A DNA stretch of 51,997 nucleotides from Levilactobacillus fujinensis. Its GTDB lineage: Bacteria > Bacillota > Bacilli > Lactobacillales > Lactobacillaceae. The translations under genes and the position numbers were made by a program. The notes beneath the pieces were generated by a model that had not been told where the DNA came from, made no database searches, and saw only the letters and a list, made by a program, of their open reading frames with translations. The stretch spans positions 1 through 51,997 of the forward strand of contig NZ_RHNX01000024.1 in assembly GCF_003946335.1 (NCBI RefSeq), in the 5' to 3' direction. Below are positions 31,640 through 39,933 of the stretch, piece by piece. How positions within the stretch are numbered: the first letter of the stretch is position 1; each line of letters opens with the position of its first letter.

Positions 31640-33048
31640 TTTGCCGCCCCCTCATACGTTAAATGTTGCTGGTCCAAGCGGAGGTGCAGCGTGATCAGTT
31701 CATCTAGTCCGCTCAATTGATGACTGATCATGATCAGTGTTAGATTGAGGTCGCGTTGAACCGTGGTCAGAATGTGCATGACAACTTGAATAGACGCAAA
31801 GTCGAGTCCCTTTAAAGGTTCATCCAATAAGAGAACATCTGGCGCCATGATCAGCATGCAGAGCAATTGAAGCTTCTTTTGTTGGCCACTACTCAGTGAA
31901 TAAATCACCTGTTCAGCGTGGTCGGCTAGATTCAGCTGCGTTAGTAAGTCCTGTACCCGTTGTGCAGTGAAGTAATCAGTATTGCCGAAACGACGGGACA
32001 AGTCCAATTCTTCGGTCACAGTGACGTTTAAAAATTGAGCCGTTGCCGACTGAAACATCAGACCAACCTCGCGGGCGTACCGTTTGCGTGACAATTTTTG
32101 AATGTTGGTGCCGGCATAGGTGAGGTTACCCTGGTACTTGCCTAGGCGAACCAACGCGCGAAATAGCGTGGATTTGCCACTCCCGTTTGGACCGGTGATC
32201 AGCGTTGCTTGATGGGCAAATAGTTTGAGGTCTTGCGGCTGAATCAGTTGGCGTTTGCCCTGAGCGATTCCTAGGTGTTCGCCTTGTAAGCGGACAGTTA
32301 GGTCGCCATTCGGTTGCGTGACGTGGGTCAAGCGTAGCTGCTCCGGTGTGAAGGCGGCGAAGCGACGTTGGGTCTGCTCAGTCGACAGTAGGCGCAACTT
32401 TCCTGTGTCCAGAACCGCCAAGTGATCGACCCACTGCGCGTAGCCACTTAAGTCGTGGTCAGCTAAAATAATTGTTTTTCCACGTTGTGTGCATAGCGCC
32501 ACTAACTTTTGTAAGAGCGTTAGCCGAGTTGGCGGATCGATGCTAGCAAAGGGTTCGTCAAGCAAAATGACGTCGCTGTCCATGGCAACGATGATAGCTA
32601 AGGCGACCTTTTGTTGTTCGCCGCCAGACAAGGCCATTAAAGAGCGCTCCTTGAGAGGCATAATTCCGATAAAGTTCAGCGCCGCGTCGATTTTAGCGGG
32701 CATGGCGGCCGGGTTGATGCGTTGATTTTCCAGCGCGAACCGCAGCTCGTTGATCACGGTATCCATGGTGAATTGCGTGCTGGGTTCTTGAAAGAGCATG
32801 GCGACGGTCGCTGCCCGTTTTTCGGGAGCAATCTCTGTGAGCGGTTCGCCATTAAAAGTAATCGTGTTCGGTGCTGGTAGGGGCGTCAGACCGGCAATCA
32901 GGCGTAGTAGCGTTGATTTACCACCACCGGAAACACCGGTCAACAGGGAAAACTTACCCCCGGGGAAGGTCACGGATAAGTCGTCAAGGACGGACCGTTT
33001 CCGCTGGGGGTAAGTGAATGTGAGTGAATTTACAGTTACGGTGGCCAA
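31636..33048 (-). CDS. ykoD: Duplicated ECF-type ATPase YkoD
   Basis: 470 residues with two complete nucleotide-binding domains. The first has Walker A GVSGGGKST, signature LSGGEQQKVALA, and Walker B VILLDEPFASIDP. The second has GPNGSGKST, LSSGQQKKLQLL and LLLDEPLKGLD. The double-domain layout is typical of YkoD/EcfAA' in pyrimidine uptake. It energises YkoEC. Confidence 0.93.
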   Translation of the reverse strand: MATVTVNSLTFTYPQRKRSVLDDLSVTFPGGKFSLLTGVSGGGKSTLLRLIAGLTPLPAPNTITFNGEPLTEIAPEKRAATVAMLFQEPSTQFTMDTVINELRFALENQRINPAAMPAKIDAALNFIGIMPLKERSLMALSGGEQQKVALAIIVAMDSDVILLDEPFASIDPPTRLTLLQKLVALCTQRGKTIILADHDLSGYAQWVDHLAVLDTGKLRLLSTEQTQRRFAAFTPEQLRLTHVTQPNGDLTVRLQGEHLGIAQGKRQLIQPQDLKLFAHQATLITGPNGSGKSTLFRALVRLGKYQGNLTYAGTNIQKLSRKRYAREVGLMFQSATAQFLNVTVTEELDLSRRFGNTDYFTAQRVQDLLTQLNLADHAEQVIYSLSSGQQKKLQLLCMLIMAPDVLLLDEPLKGLDFASIQVVMHILTTVQRDLNLTLIMISHQLSGLDELITLHLRLDQQHLTYEGAAK

Positions 33049-33062
33049 ATAGGTTCCTCCAA

Positions 33063-33626
33063 TTAATGAGTTGCGTTAGGTAAAACGTGGGCCCGGACCA
33101 GTAAGTTGTTGATCAACTTAGTTAAGACGCCACCAAAGACGAAGACGGATGCGAAACGAACGGCAAACAACAAGAGTAAGAATGGCAAGTGGTAGGCTGC
33201 GTATCCGCTACGGAATAGGTCCCAAGTGAAGGTCACAATCGTCGTGGTCAAAGCGGTGAGTACCAGAGTTGGCCAGTTGTAGCGCTTATAACCGGTGAAG
33301 ATGAAGCCCAATTCGGAACCAAACCCTTGAACAACCCCGGAGATCAGCGTGCTGGCCCCCCAGATACCACCAAGAAACATTTCAACAACGGCTCCTAGCA
33401 GTTCACCTAATGTGGCGGCGCCGGGAATCCGAATGATAAATCCGGCCAATGGCCCCGCCATGACCCAGATACCTAATAAGAGTTCATTTGCTAGTGGTGA
33501 CAGGCCAAATGGTGCTAATGCCGCGGATAGAACCGTGTAGAGGGGCCCGATGACCCAGAAAATGACCCCCATAAAGATTGCTAAAATTGTGACCAAAATA
33601 ATATCTCGGATATGCCAACGTTTCAT
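33063..33626 (-). CDS. ykoE: Substrate-binding membrane component YkoE (HMP/thiamin)
   Basis: 187 residues with five to six spans. It opens MKRWHIRDIILVTILAIFMG; the conserved GPLAGFIIRIPGAATLGELLGA and GVVQGFGSELGFIFTGYKRY segments are hallmarks of YkoE. It is the specificity (S) component; family members bind thiamin or its hydroxymethylpyrimidine. It is the first gene of the operon, immediately below the TPP riboswitch. Confidence 0.92.
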   Translation of the reverse strand: MKRWHIRDIILVTILAIFMGVIFWVIGPLYTVLSAALAPFGLSPLANELLLGIWVMAGPLAGFIIRIPGAATLGELLGAVVEMFLGGIWGASTLISGVVQGFGSELGFIFTGYKRYNWPTLVLTALTTTIVTFTWDLFRSGYAAYHLPFLLLLFAVRFASVFVFGGVLTKLINNLLVRAHVLPNATH

Positions 33627-33668
33627 GAATAATGCCTCCTAAAATTTTAGTGACTGGGGTCACCAAAA

Positions 33669-33701
33669 CGAAAAAAATCCCCACTAAATCGATAGTGGGG
33701 T
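33669..33701 (-). terminator. Expression-platform terminator of the TPP riboswitch
   Basis: On the minus strand CCCCACTA-TCGATT-TAGTGGGG is followed by ATTTTTTT. It lies between the aptamer and ykoE. Confidence 0.88.
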
Positions 33702-33716
33702 TCATTGATAGCTTAA

Positions 33717-33799
33717 AAGTACGCGTTCCCTTCGCTGGTATTAACCAGAGCAGGTTCAATGGGTTTGATCTCAGCCGCGATGGCACCCCAGTCGTATTT
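33717..33799 (-). promoter_or_regulatory. TPP riboswitch (THI box)
   Basis: Read on the minus strand: GGGGTGCC, GCTGAGAT, ACCC, TTGAACCTGCTCTGGTTA and ATACCAGCGAAGGGAA occur in order, all conserved TPP aptamer blocks. P1 pairs AAATACG with CGTACTT (one mismatch). Together with the terminator it should stop ykoEDC-tenA transcription when TPP is high. Confidence 0.95.
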
Positions 33800-34075
33800 G
33801 ATTACCCCTAGCGTAACCAATTTACAGGTGAAATGCAACCGCCAACGGGGACAATCGAATCGAGTCCCCAATAGATTCAGCTGCAAAAAGATGGTTTCCC
33901 AAAACATTATCAGCACAGATTAGTCGTTTTAATGACTGGGTGTTAGTAGGGGGGGCACAGGTGTCGATTATCGGCAAAATGGTTTTTGAGCACTGGTTTT
34001 CAAGCTCGCCTAGCGATGGATTACGGCCAGGTTACGAGCCCAACAAGCAGATTACAAAGTGTGGATTCCCCTTGT
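33800..34075. other. Divergent regulatory region between ykoE and the D,D-carboxypeptidase
   Basis: No gene. It holds the promoter side of the TPP leader (a GATAAT-like -10 on the minus strand near 33905 without a clear -35). It includes a run of seven G at 33950-33956. Confidence 0.4.
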
Positions 34076-34104
34076 TTGGCGGCCAACTGACGTGGTAGTG
34101 TAAT
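34076..34104 (+). promoter_or_regulatory. Promoter of the D,D-carboxypeptidase gene
   Basis: TTGGCG and TGTAAT are spaced by 17 bp, 46 bp before the start codon. Confidence 0.55.
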
Positions 34105-34150
34105 CTGTAGACATTTCAAGACTAGGGTTTAAGAAGAGAGGATACCTATT

Positions 34151-35320
34151 ATGGGATTATCAAAATTTAAGGGTGTGCTAGTTACCCTGTTAGTGACCAC
34201 AACGCTCGGTTCTGCCGTGGAAACGCAGGTGACGGCACAGGCCGCGACGTACACCACGGATTCCAGTAAGTCGGTGACCAAGATGGCTTACCACAAGAAG
34301 AGCACGACGGGGGCCATTTACAACCAGTCGCACAGCAAGAAAGTGGCGAACTTGAAGACGTATCCCTATACGACTTGGTATGTGACCAAACACGCCACGC
34401 TGCGGCATGGCAATTCCAAGGGAATTTACTACTACGTCCAAAATACGGCTGGGAGCGTGAAGGGCTGGGTTTGGCACGGCTATCTGAAGAAGGGTAAGTC
34501 GCCATTTGGCCTGAAGTACGCCAAGAGTGCAATTGCCATGAATTACACGACCGGGAAGACGGTTTGGTCTAAGAATGCGAATACGGCTCGACCAATCGCG
34601 TCTGTTTCTAAAATTATGACGCTCTACTTGGTCCTGAAGAAGGTCGATGGGAGTGCTTCTAATTGGAACCAAGTTGTAGATACCAGCAGTCAGGGCCTTA
34701 TTTCGATGAGTCAAAATTCGTCAGTTGGCGGCTTCGTCTTCCATACCGGGCATAAGTACACGGTCAAGGAACTGTACGATGCCGCGTTACTGGACTCGTC
34801 GAATAACGCTGCCATTGCGTTGGGCAAGTGGGTCGCAGGTAGCAACGCCAAATTTATTCAGCAGATGAACGCGCAAGCTAAGAGTTGGAACTTGGGCAAG
34901 GCCAACTTTGTTTCTGCTTCTGGGTTGGAAAATAGTGACCTGCGTACTTACGGCTATGCCTATGGGAGTGCCAACGCCAATATGGTTTCGGCTAAAGATG
35001 TTGCGTTGATTGCCCGGCACCTGATCAAGGATTATCCGCGTATCTTGACCGATGGCGCCGTTGGCTCGAAGACCATCGATGGTCAGTTATGCTACAACTA
35101 CAATAACTTGCTGTCCGGTCGGAAGTATGCACAAGCGTCCTTGAACGTTGATGGCCTAAAGACCGGCTACACGCCGCTGGCTGGATACTGTTTCGTTGGG
35201 ACCGGGAAAATGACCGGTAAGCAGCGGGTAATCACGGTTGTCTTACACGATGAGAACGAGTTTACTGAAACCCGTTCCTTGATGAATCACGCTTACGAAA
35301 GTAGCAGTATGGCGGAGTAA
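34151..35320 (+). CDS. Secreted serine D-Ala-D-Ala carboxypeptidase (S11/PBP family) with N-terminal surface domain
   Basis: 389 residues. The signal peptide (about 1-31, ending TAQAA) is followed by a region of about 90 residues rich in Tyr, Lys and Thr (NLKTYPYTTWYVTKHATLRH and GSVKGWVWHGYLKKG), which looks like the SH3/GW-type surface module of lactobacilli. The catalytic domain has S-x-x-K in IASVSKIMT (about residues 150-158), an S-x-N in LDSSNNAA, and K-T-G in DGLKTGYTP. It trims peptidoglycan pentapeptides outside the cell. It is a single gene with promoter and terminator. Confidence 0.9.
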   Translation: MGLSKFKGVLVTLLVTTTLGSAVETQVTAQAATYTTDSSKSVTKMAYHKKSTTGAIYNQSHSKKVANLKTYPYTTWYVTKHATLRHGNSKGIYYYVQNTAGSVKGWVWHGYLKKGKSPFGLKYAKSAIAMNYTTGKTVWSKNANTARPIASVSKIMTLYLVLKKVDGSASNWNQVVDTSSQGLISMSQNSSVGGFVFHTGHKYTVKELYDAALLDSSNNAAIALGKWVAGSNAKFIQQMNAQAKSWNLGKANFVSASGLENSDLRTYGYAYGSANANMVSAKDVALIARHLIKDYPRILTDGAVGSKTIDGQLCYNYNNLLSGRKYAQASLNVDGLKTGYTPLAGYCFVGTGKMTGKQRVITVVLHDENEFTETRSLMNHAYESSSMAE

Positions 35321-35395
35321 CGCTGGACTTGTGTCAGTTGGGCGCGCTCCGATTGGGGACGTCTAGTTCAGGTCTTGAGGTACCTATGAAAAATT

Positions 35396-35443
35396 AAAAA
35401 TGTCGTTATCGTCTGAAATCGTCAGATGATAGCGACATTTTTT
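35396..35443 (+). terminator. Terminator of the carboxypeptidase gene
   Basis: AAATGTCGTTATCGTCTGA pairs with TCAGATGATAGCGACATTT (one mismatch region), followed by TTTTTT. Confidence 0.85.
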
Positions 35444-35454
35444 GCTGTTTAATT

Positions 35455-35700
35455 GAAGGTTGAAAGGTCCCAAATGCCCATTATGACTGTTGGCATAACG
35501 ATACTGAGACTAAAATTGGGCAACATTGTTCGACCATCGCCTTACCGGCCGGCAGATAGGGGCTGAATTGGTGCGAACACAACTTGAAGCCTCGAAAGAA
35601 TCGAGTCTCCAAGCTTGGTTTTCTACTAAGCCAGCGGAATTCCTGACAACTGGAGTGCGACCATTACCAGTATTGCGTACCTTTTCAAGAACAGTACTGT
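35455..35700 (+). repeat. Dispersed intergenic repeat, family B copy
   Basis: GAAGGTTGAAAGG, CATTATGACTGTTG, AACGATACTGAG, CTAAAATTGGGCA and CATCGCCTTACCGGCCGGC match the copy at 47704-47850 in order. AGATA-GGGCTGA and AACTTGAAGCCTCG also match the copy at 24485. A 128-codon plus-strand frame across it is not a gene; its right half is antisense to the CAT-like gene. Confidence 0.7.
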
Positions 35701-35720
35701 TAGCGCCAGGGTGCCGCAAA

Positions 35721-36386
35721 CTAGGCCCCCAGCCACTCCGTGGGATCATGAAAGGCCGTTTGGATCATAGCCAACAGCTGGCTAACGTGGTAGCCGTCCG
35801 CGACCGCATGGTGGATGGTCACCGAGAGTGGCATGGTCCAGTTATCAGCGTGCTCGGTAAATTTGCCGGCCTGAATGATGGGGAAAAACGTTTGGAGCGG
35901 TGTGAACGGTAGCGGTACATAACTGGTGAAGTTAGTCCACGGAAGACTACCGATCATATACAGGTTAGCGCTCTGGGATTGTTTGGGTGCGGGGGTGTGC
36001 TGATTGCCGTACGTGGAGATGTCGTCGAGATAGTTTTGATAGAATGTTGCAAAGTCTGGGTCGTAGGCAGTCCACAGGTTAGAAATGGTATGGTCGTCCT
36101 CATGAAAAATAGTGTAGGACGGGTGGAGTACCTCATAACGGACAAGCTGGTCATTCTCTCGGCCGATGCGAAATTCGGGAAATCTTGCCATTACTTTCGA
36201 AACCAAGTAGAGATAAGTCGGATTGAACTTGTAGTCATGTTTTCGTAGCCAGTCCTGGGTCGCTGTGATATCAAGGTCAACGTTCACCGTAAAGCCAGTT
36301 GGCATCATTTTCGTAAAGTAGTAAAAGTATTCGCGCCGTGACCAGGTTGTCAGATCGATTGGCGTCGTAGTTGTATTTAGTGACAT
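35721..36386 (-). CDS. Chloramphenicol acetyltransferase-like (type A CAT fold) protein
   Basis: 221 residues after AAGGAGTTACT. The order of CAT elements is kept: WSRREYFYYF near the N-terminus, the SLPWTNFTSYVPL segment (about 148-160) and the catalytic HHAVADGYHVSQ (about 192-203). CAT enzymes are trimers that move acetyl from acetyl-CoA to chloramphenicol; chromosomal lactobacillus homologues need not confer resistance. The canonical HHAVCDG reads HHAVADG here. It is the third gene of an operon with a GIY-YIG-like gene and a DUF2087 gene (9-bp gap). Confidence 0.85.
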   Translation of the reverse strand: MSLNTTTTPIDLTTWSRREYFYYFTKMMPTGFTVNVDLDITATQDWLRKHDYKFNPTYLYLVSKVMARFPEFRIGRENDQLVRYEVLHPSYTIFHEDDHTISNLWTAYDPDFATFYQNYLDDISTYGNQHTPAPKQSQSANLYMIGSLPWTNFTSYVPLPFTPLQTFFPIIQAGKFTEHADNWTMPLSVTIHHAVADGYHVSQLLAMIQTAFHDPTEWLGA

Positions 36387-36395
36387 AGTAACTCC

Positions 36396-36719
36396 TTAAT
36401 GGTATTCGGGCTGACACTTGGCAAGCCACGTTTGTTTGAGTTCCTTTAGCGTCTGACGAAGATTGTCGATGCCAGCCGTGTCCTTCTTCCAGAGAACGCT
36501 GTAACTAAAGGCGTCGGCGCCTAGTCGGTTCCAATCTTGTTGCAGGTCGGTATTGTGGTAAAAATTACCGTTCAAATTGGTCTGGTAGTAGCCCCAACGG
36601 TTGTGGATGTTAGGGACTACGTCGATGAAGGTTTTGCCAGATTGCTTATTTTTGATTTGGATGACGCCATAAAATGTAGGCGTCGCTTTATATTTTTGAA
36701 TAATTTCTTTATGATTCAT
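36396..36719 (-). CDS. GIY-YIG nuclease-fold protein with altered catalytic motifs
   Basis: 107 residues. The alignment with GIY-YIG proteins is clear: YGVIQIKNKQSGKTFIDVVPNIHNRWGYYQTNL then NGNFYHNTDLQQDWNRLGADAFSYSVL. The GIY tyrosine position is Gln (GVIQI) and YIG is replaced by FID; the arginine (NRW) is kept. Activity may be weak or lost. It starts 2 nt after the DUF2087 gene stop, with the ribosome binding site AAGGAG inside that gene. Confidence 0.75.
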   Translation of the reverse strand: MNHKEIIQKYKATPTFYGVIQIKNKQSGKTFIDVVPNIHNRWGYYQTNLNGNFYHNTDLQQDWNRLGADAFSYSVLWKKDTAGIDNLRQTLKELKQTWLAKCQPEYH

Positions 36720-36721
36720 GC

Positions 36722-37477
36722 TTAGCTCCTTGTGCTGATACGCCAGTAGTCGGTTCCATCAGCGGTACGATCGAGGTAGCCATATTCGATCAATGAACGA
36801 CGGAGGATGGCGTAGTCAGCGAAAATTGGTTTGAGGATGGCTGTGATTTCGGCTTCCGTAAAGTGTTGGTCGCGGGGAATCTCCTGAACGATTCGCGATA
36901 GAATAGCAACGACGGCCTTCTGCTTCTTCGGCCAACGTTTGAGCTGGATACCGACGCTAGATGTTGTCAGGTAGCGTTGCAGATTTTGCTGGTACTCGGC
37001 CTGGGTGATAATGAAGCGGTCATCCAGACTACCCGTTTGTTCGGGGACGGATAGCAGCTGATCTTCCGGTGCGTTTGGGTGATCAAAAACGTTATCGTAA
37101 ATTGCCAGATAGAGTCGTGCCTGTTTCGCCTTTTCACGAAATGTGAATTTCTGATGACGAATCGTGGCAGCAGCTACCTGATTTTGTTTGGCAATATCGG
37201 CATCTTTGAGACCGCTGTGAAAGGATTCGAGCAGTGCCCGTTGCTTGGCAGTTAGGGTGTTGTACTTACTGTCGTCGTTGATCAAGTCGGTCACCCGATG
37301 AGGATGTTCAGCGTGCACGTGGCGACGAATCATCTGGTCAGCGGGATAAAATTTATCGTTGGCCGCAAATACTTCGTCCGTTGCAAACGTTGCTTGGCAG
37401 ATGTTGCAGATAAAAGCGGTCGGCGTTTGGTGCCAGCCCTGCTTTAATTCGGTTAGTGTGAGGTCAGATTGTGTCAT
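36722..37477 (-). CDS. DUF2087-domain regulator with N-terminal zinc finger and LuxR-like helix-turn-helix
   Basis: 251 residues after AAAGGAGTAACCTTCAC. The N-terminus has CNICQATF and RRHVHAEHPHR (a C2H2-like finger, about residues 24-60). Next comes an HTH of LuxR type: LTAKQRALLESFHSGLKDADIAKQNQV (about 75-105). The C-terminus has DUF2087: RWPKKQKAVVAILSRIVQEI and IFADYAILRRSLIEYGYLDR. It probably regulates its own operon (GIY-YIG-like, CAT-like); the signal is unknown. Confidence 0.85.
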   Translation of the reverse strand: MTQSDLTLTELKQGWHQTPTAFICNICQATFATDEVFAANDKFYPADQMIRRHVHAEHPHRVTDLINDDSKYNTLTAKQRALLESFHSGLKDADIAKQNQVAAATIRHQKFTFREKAKQARLYLAIYDNVFDHPNAPEDQLLSVPEQTGSLDDRFIITQAEYQQNLQRYLTTSSVGIQLKRWPKKQKAVVAILSRIVQEIPRDQHFTEAEITAILKPIFADYAILRRSLIEYGYLDRTADGTDYWRISTRS

Positions 37478-37708
37478 GTGAAGGTTACTCCTTTTAGCTA
37501 GTCGGTAATTGTGGTTGATTGACGACTATCAATAGTCCTAGTGTACAAATGTTTATTATAACTGTCAACAAATATTTTATAGTTTATTTTAATAACCAAC
37601 ACAAAGCCGGGGAATCAGCCAGTTTCACCGCCTTCGAGTTTTCATTGAACAGAAAGCGTGACCAATCGCGTTCAAGCGCGGCATAACAATATTTGTAAGC
37701 AGTTTTCG

Positions 37709-37737
37709 TTGCTTCCTAATTAGGCGTCAGGTACTAT
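37709..37737 (+). promoter_or_regulatory. Promoter of the HAD phosphatase gene
   Basis: TTGCTT and TACTAT are spaced by 17 bp, 26 bp before the start codon. The rest of 37478-37708 is AT-rich with no gene. Confidence 0.55.
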
Positions 37738-37763
37738 GGAAATACTTTGAAGGGGGTACAGTC

Positions 37764-38582
37764 ATGACGATACCACGGGTAATTGCGACGGATTTAGACG
37801 GAACGTTTCTGAACGACAGGGGTCGCTATGACCACCGCCGCTTTGAGCGACTCTTAGTGGAAATGAAACAACGTGGGATACGCTTCGTGATTGCAACCGG
37901 GGATCCACTAGATCACGCCAGAAGCTTATTTTCAGGCTTGGCGAATGCAACTGAACTAACTTACATTGTGGAAGATGGGGCGTTACTGGCGTTATCGGAC
38001 GGAACGATTTTAACGTCTTATCCAATGCCCACGGCGACTTGGCGCGCGGCAGTACGATGGATTCAGACGGCGCCCGTTATGGCCGATAACTTTCTGATTG
38101 CTTGTGGGGCGGCGACTGCGTATACTGAACTGCCCAGTGATAGTAGTCGATTTCAGGCCTCACGGACGTTTTATCCGAGTCTTACCAGTGTTGCGCGGCT
38201 TAGTGCCGTTCAAGATGAGATTCTCAAATTAGATGTGACGTGGCTGAGAGATGATGTTGCCCAGCAAGAAGCAGACTTTAACCGGGTGTTTACCGGAGAG
38301 CTACGGGCCACTAGTAGCGGACTGGGTGGACTTAATGTAAGTTTACCGACCGTCAGTAAGGCGGCTGCACTCAGTCAATTGGGGAGTTTGTGGCAGATTG
38401 ATCCGCTTGAAATGGCGGCGTTTGGTGATTCAGGGAACGATTTAGCCCTGCTACAACTGGTTGGTCAGGGGCTAGCCGTGGCCAATGCTGCCCCTGAACT
38501 CTTGGCCAGTTCCAACTCGGTATCGTTGCTAACAAATGATCAAGGAGCGGTCATGGACCAGATAGAGTCGTGGCTAGTTTGA
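37764..38582 (+). CDS. HAD-superfamily (Cof-type, IIB) phosphatase
   Basis: 272 residues after AAGGGGG. Motif I is ATDLDGTFLND (about residues 8-18), motif II FVIATGD (about 41-47), motif III lysine in VSKAAALSQL and motif IV FGDSGNDLALL. The C2B cap domain is present. It removes phosphate from small metabolites; the substrate is unknown. It lies upstream of an orphan EIIC and a hydrolase on the same strand (80-bp gap). Confidence 0.9.
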   Translation: MTIPRVIATDLDGTFLNDRGRYDHRRFERLLVEMKQRGIRFVIATGDPLDHARSLFSGLANATELTYIVEDGALLALSDGTILTSYPMPTATWRAAVRWIQTAPVMADNFLIACGAATAYTELPSDSSRFQASRTFYPSLTSVARLSAVQDEILKLDVTWLRDDVAQQEADFNRVFTGELRATSSGLGGLNVSLPTVSKAAALSQLGSLWQIDPLEMAAFGDSGNDLALLQLVGQGLAVANAAPELLASSNSVSLLTNDQGAVMDQIESWLV

Positions 38583-38662
38583 GGTACTTCCGAACCAATT
38601 ATTTTTTGACCCCCAACACTGTCGTTATCACGTAAAATCATTGGTAATGGGGGTGAGAGGTT

Positions 38663-39931
38663 ATGGCACAAATTAGTCCATTGGGGAAGTATCTCATTGG
38701 CTTAGAAATCAGGTGGCATCGCAGTCGGCAAATAAACGCAATTTACCGATCACTGAAGTTGGTTTTCCCAGTCATTCTCCTTGGGAGCTTAGCGGATTTT
38801 TTTGATAGCGCATGGCTACAGAAGACAGGCTACTACTACCAAACCTTGGACGTTGGTCATTGGAGCTGGCCACTTAAGGTGTTGCGCGCATACTTTCGGT
38901 TAGTTAGTGCCGGAACACTTGGCTTTGCGGCAATCCTCCTCGCGTTTGCGGTGAGCTTCTATTTAGTTGCGTCCGTCACGCCGCATACGACCGACCGGCT
39001 GATTGCCGGTATGACGGCCGTAATCAGTTTGAAATTCTTTAACGTGGACCGGTCTTCAGTCCTCGCGTTGAAGCCCGTTCAGTGGCTCTCGACAAACTTA
39101 GGCATTCAGGGTGTCTGCATCGGTATCCTAATGGGACTCCTAGTCGGTAATGGCTATCGGTGGTGGCTTCAACGTGAATCAACAGTCGAGGAGAATTTAC
39201 CCCGGACACTCACGATCACCAGTGGGTGGTTACTGCTCATGGCGGCCTTAGGCTTACTGTGGATCAGTACACAGACGGTGGGGCTCAATGTGGCCTTTGC
39301 CAGTATCGTGCGCTGGCCTTTTAAGCTACCACATTTCATCATGGGATTACTGGGATTCAGTACACTGAGTAGTTTATTACAGTGGATGGGTGCACTGGGC
39401 CCTTTGACGGCTGGGAGTGGTCAGACGATTGAAACGGCGCAGAATTTGGCCGCCGTTTTGACGCATAGCGGGTGGCAATTGCCACATCCAGTGACGCTCC
39501 ACACGATTGTGACCGTTTATACGACAATGGGGGGAACCGGGATGGCGTTGGCCCTGTTGTTGGCCATCTTCTTGAGCAAACCAGATGCTTTGCAACGGCG
39601 TGTTGGGTGGTTAAGCGCGTTGCCGACATTGGGGAATCTGAATACACCGTTGTTGGTAGGGTTACCAGTAATATTTAGTCCAATCTTAGCAGTGCCTTTT
39701 TTACTCGCACCATTGACTTGCACCCTCATTAGTTGGGCTTGTGTGCGCCTCCAGCTAGTGCCGGCCGTTGCTTACCCTTTGGCAAATGGAACCCCGGGTC
39801 CGTTGATCGCTTATTTGGGAACTGGTGGTAGTTGGTCGGCTCTGATACTGGCAATTATTAATCTTGGCATTAGCACGGCAATCTATTATCCGTTTGTGAA
39901 ATGGTTCCAGTTAGCGCGAAGGGGTGAGTGA
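38663..39931 (+). CDS. Stand-alone PTS EIIC-like permease (cellobiose/lactose family), divergent
   Basis: 422 residues with about ten spans. The C-terminal half resembles CelB/LacE: LNTPLLVGLPVIFSPILAVP (where CelB has NEPI), then YPLANGTPGPLIAYLGTGGSW and a final INLGISTAIYYPFVK. The conserved Glu of NEP is Thr here. No EIIA or EIIB gene is nearby. An N-terminal hydrophilic stretch (LGKYLIGLEIRWHRSRQINAI) is longer than usual. It may be an uptake protein working with EIIA/B made elsewhere or a facilitator. Its stop overlaps the neighbourhood of the next start, so co-translation with the hydrolase is likely. Confidence 0.75.
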   Translation: MAQISPLGKYLIGLEIRWHRSRQINAIYRSLKLVFPVILLGSLADFFDSAWLQKTGYYYQTLDVGHWSWPLKVLRAYFRLVSAGTLGFAAILLAFAVSFYLVASVTPHTTDRLIAGMTAVISLKFFNVDRSSVLALKPVQWLSTNLGIQGVCIGILMGLLVGNGYRWWLQRESTVEENLPRTLTITSGWLLLMAALGLLWISTQTVGLNVAFASIVRWPFKLPHFIMGLLGFSTLSSLLQWMGALGPLTAGSGQTIETAQNLAAVLTHSGWQLPHPVTLHTIVTVYTTMGGTGMALALLLAIFLSKPDALQRRVGWLSALPTLGNLNTPLLVGLPVIFSPILAVPFLLAPLTCTLISWACVRLQLVPAVAYPLANGTPGPLIAYLGTGGSWSALILAIINLGISTAIYYPFVKWFQLARRGE

Positions 39932-39933
39932 AT

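Noticed and set aside
35526-35912. A 128-codon plus-strand frame
   Set aside because: It begins in a family B repeat and continues antisense to the CAT-like gene, with no ribosome binding site.
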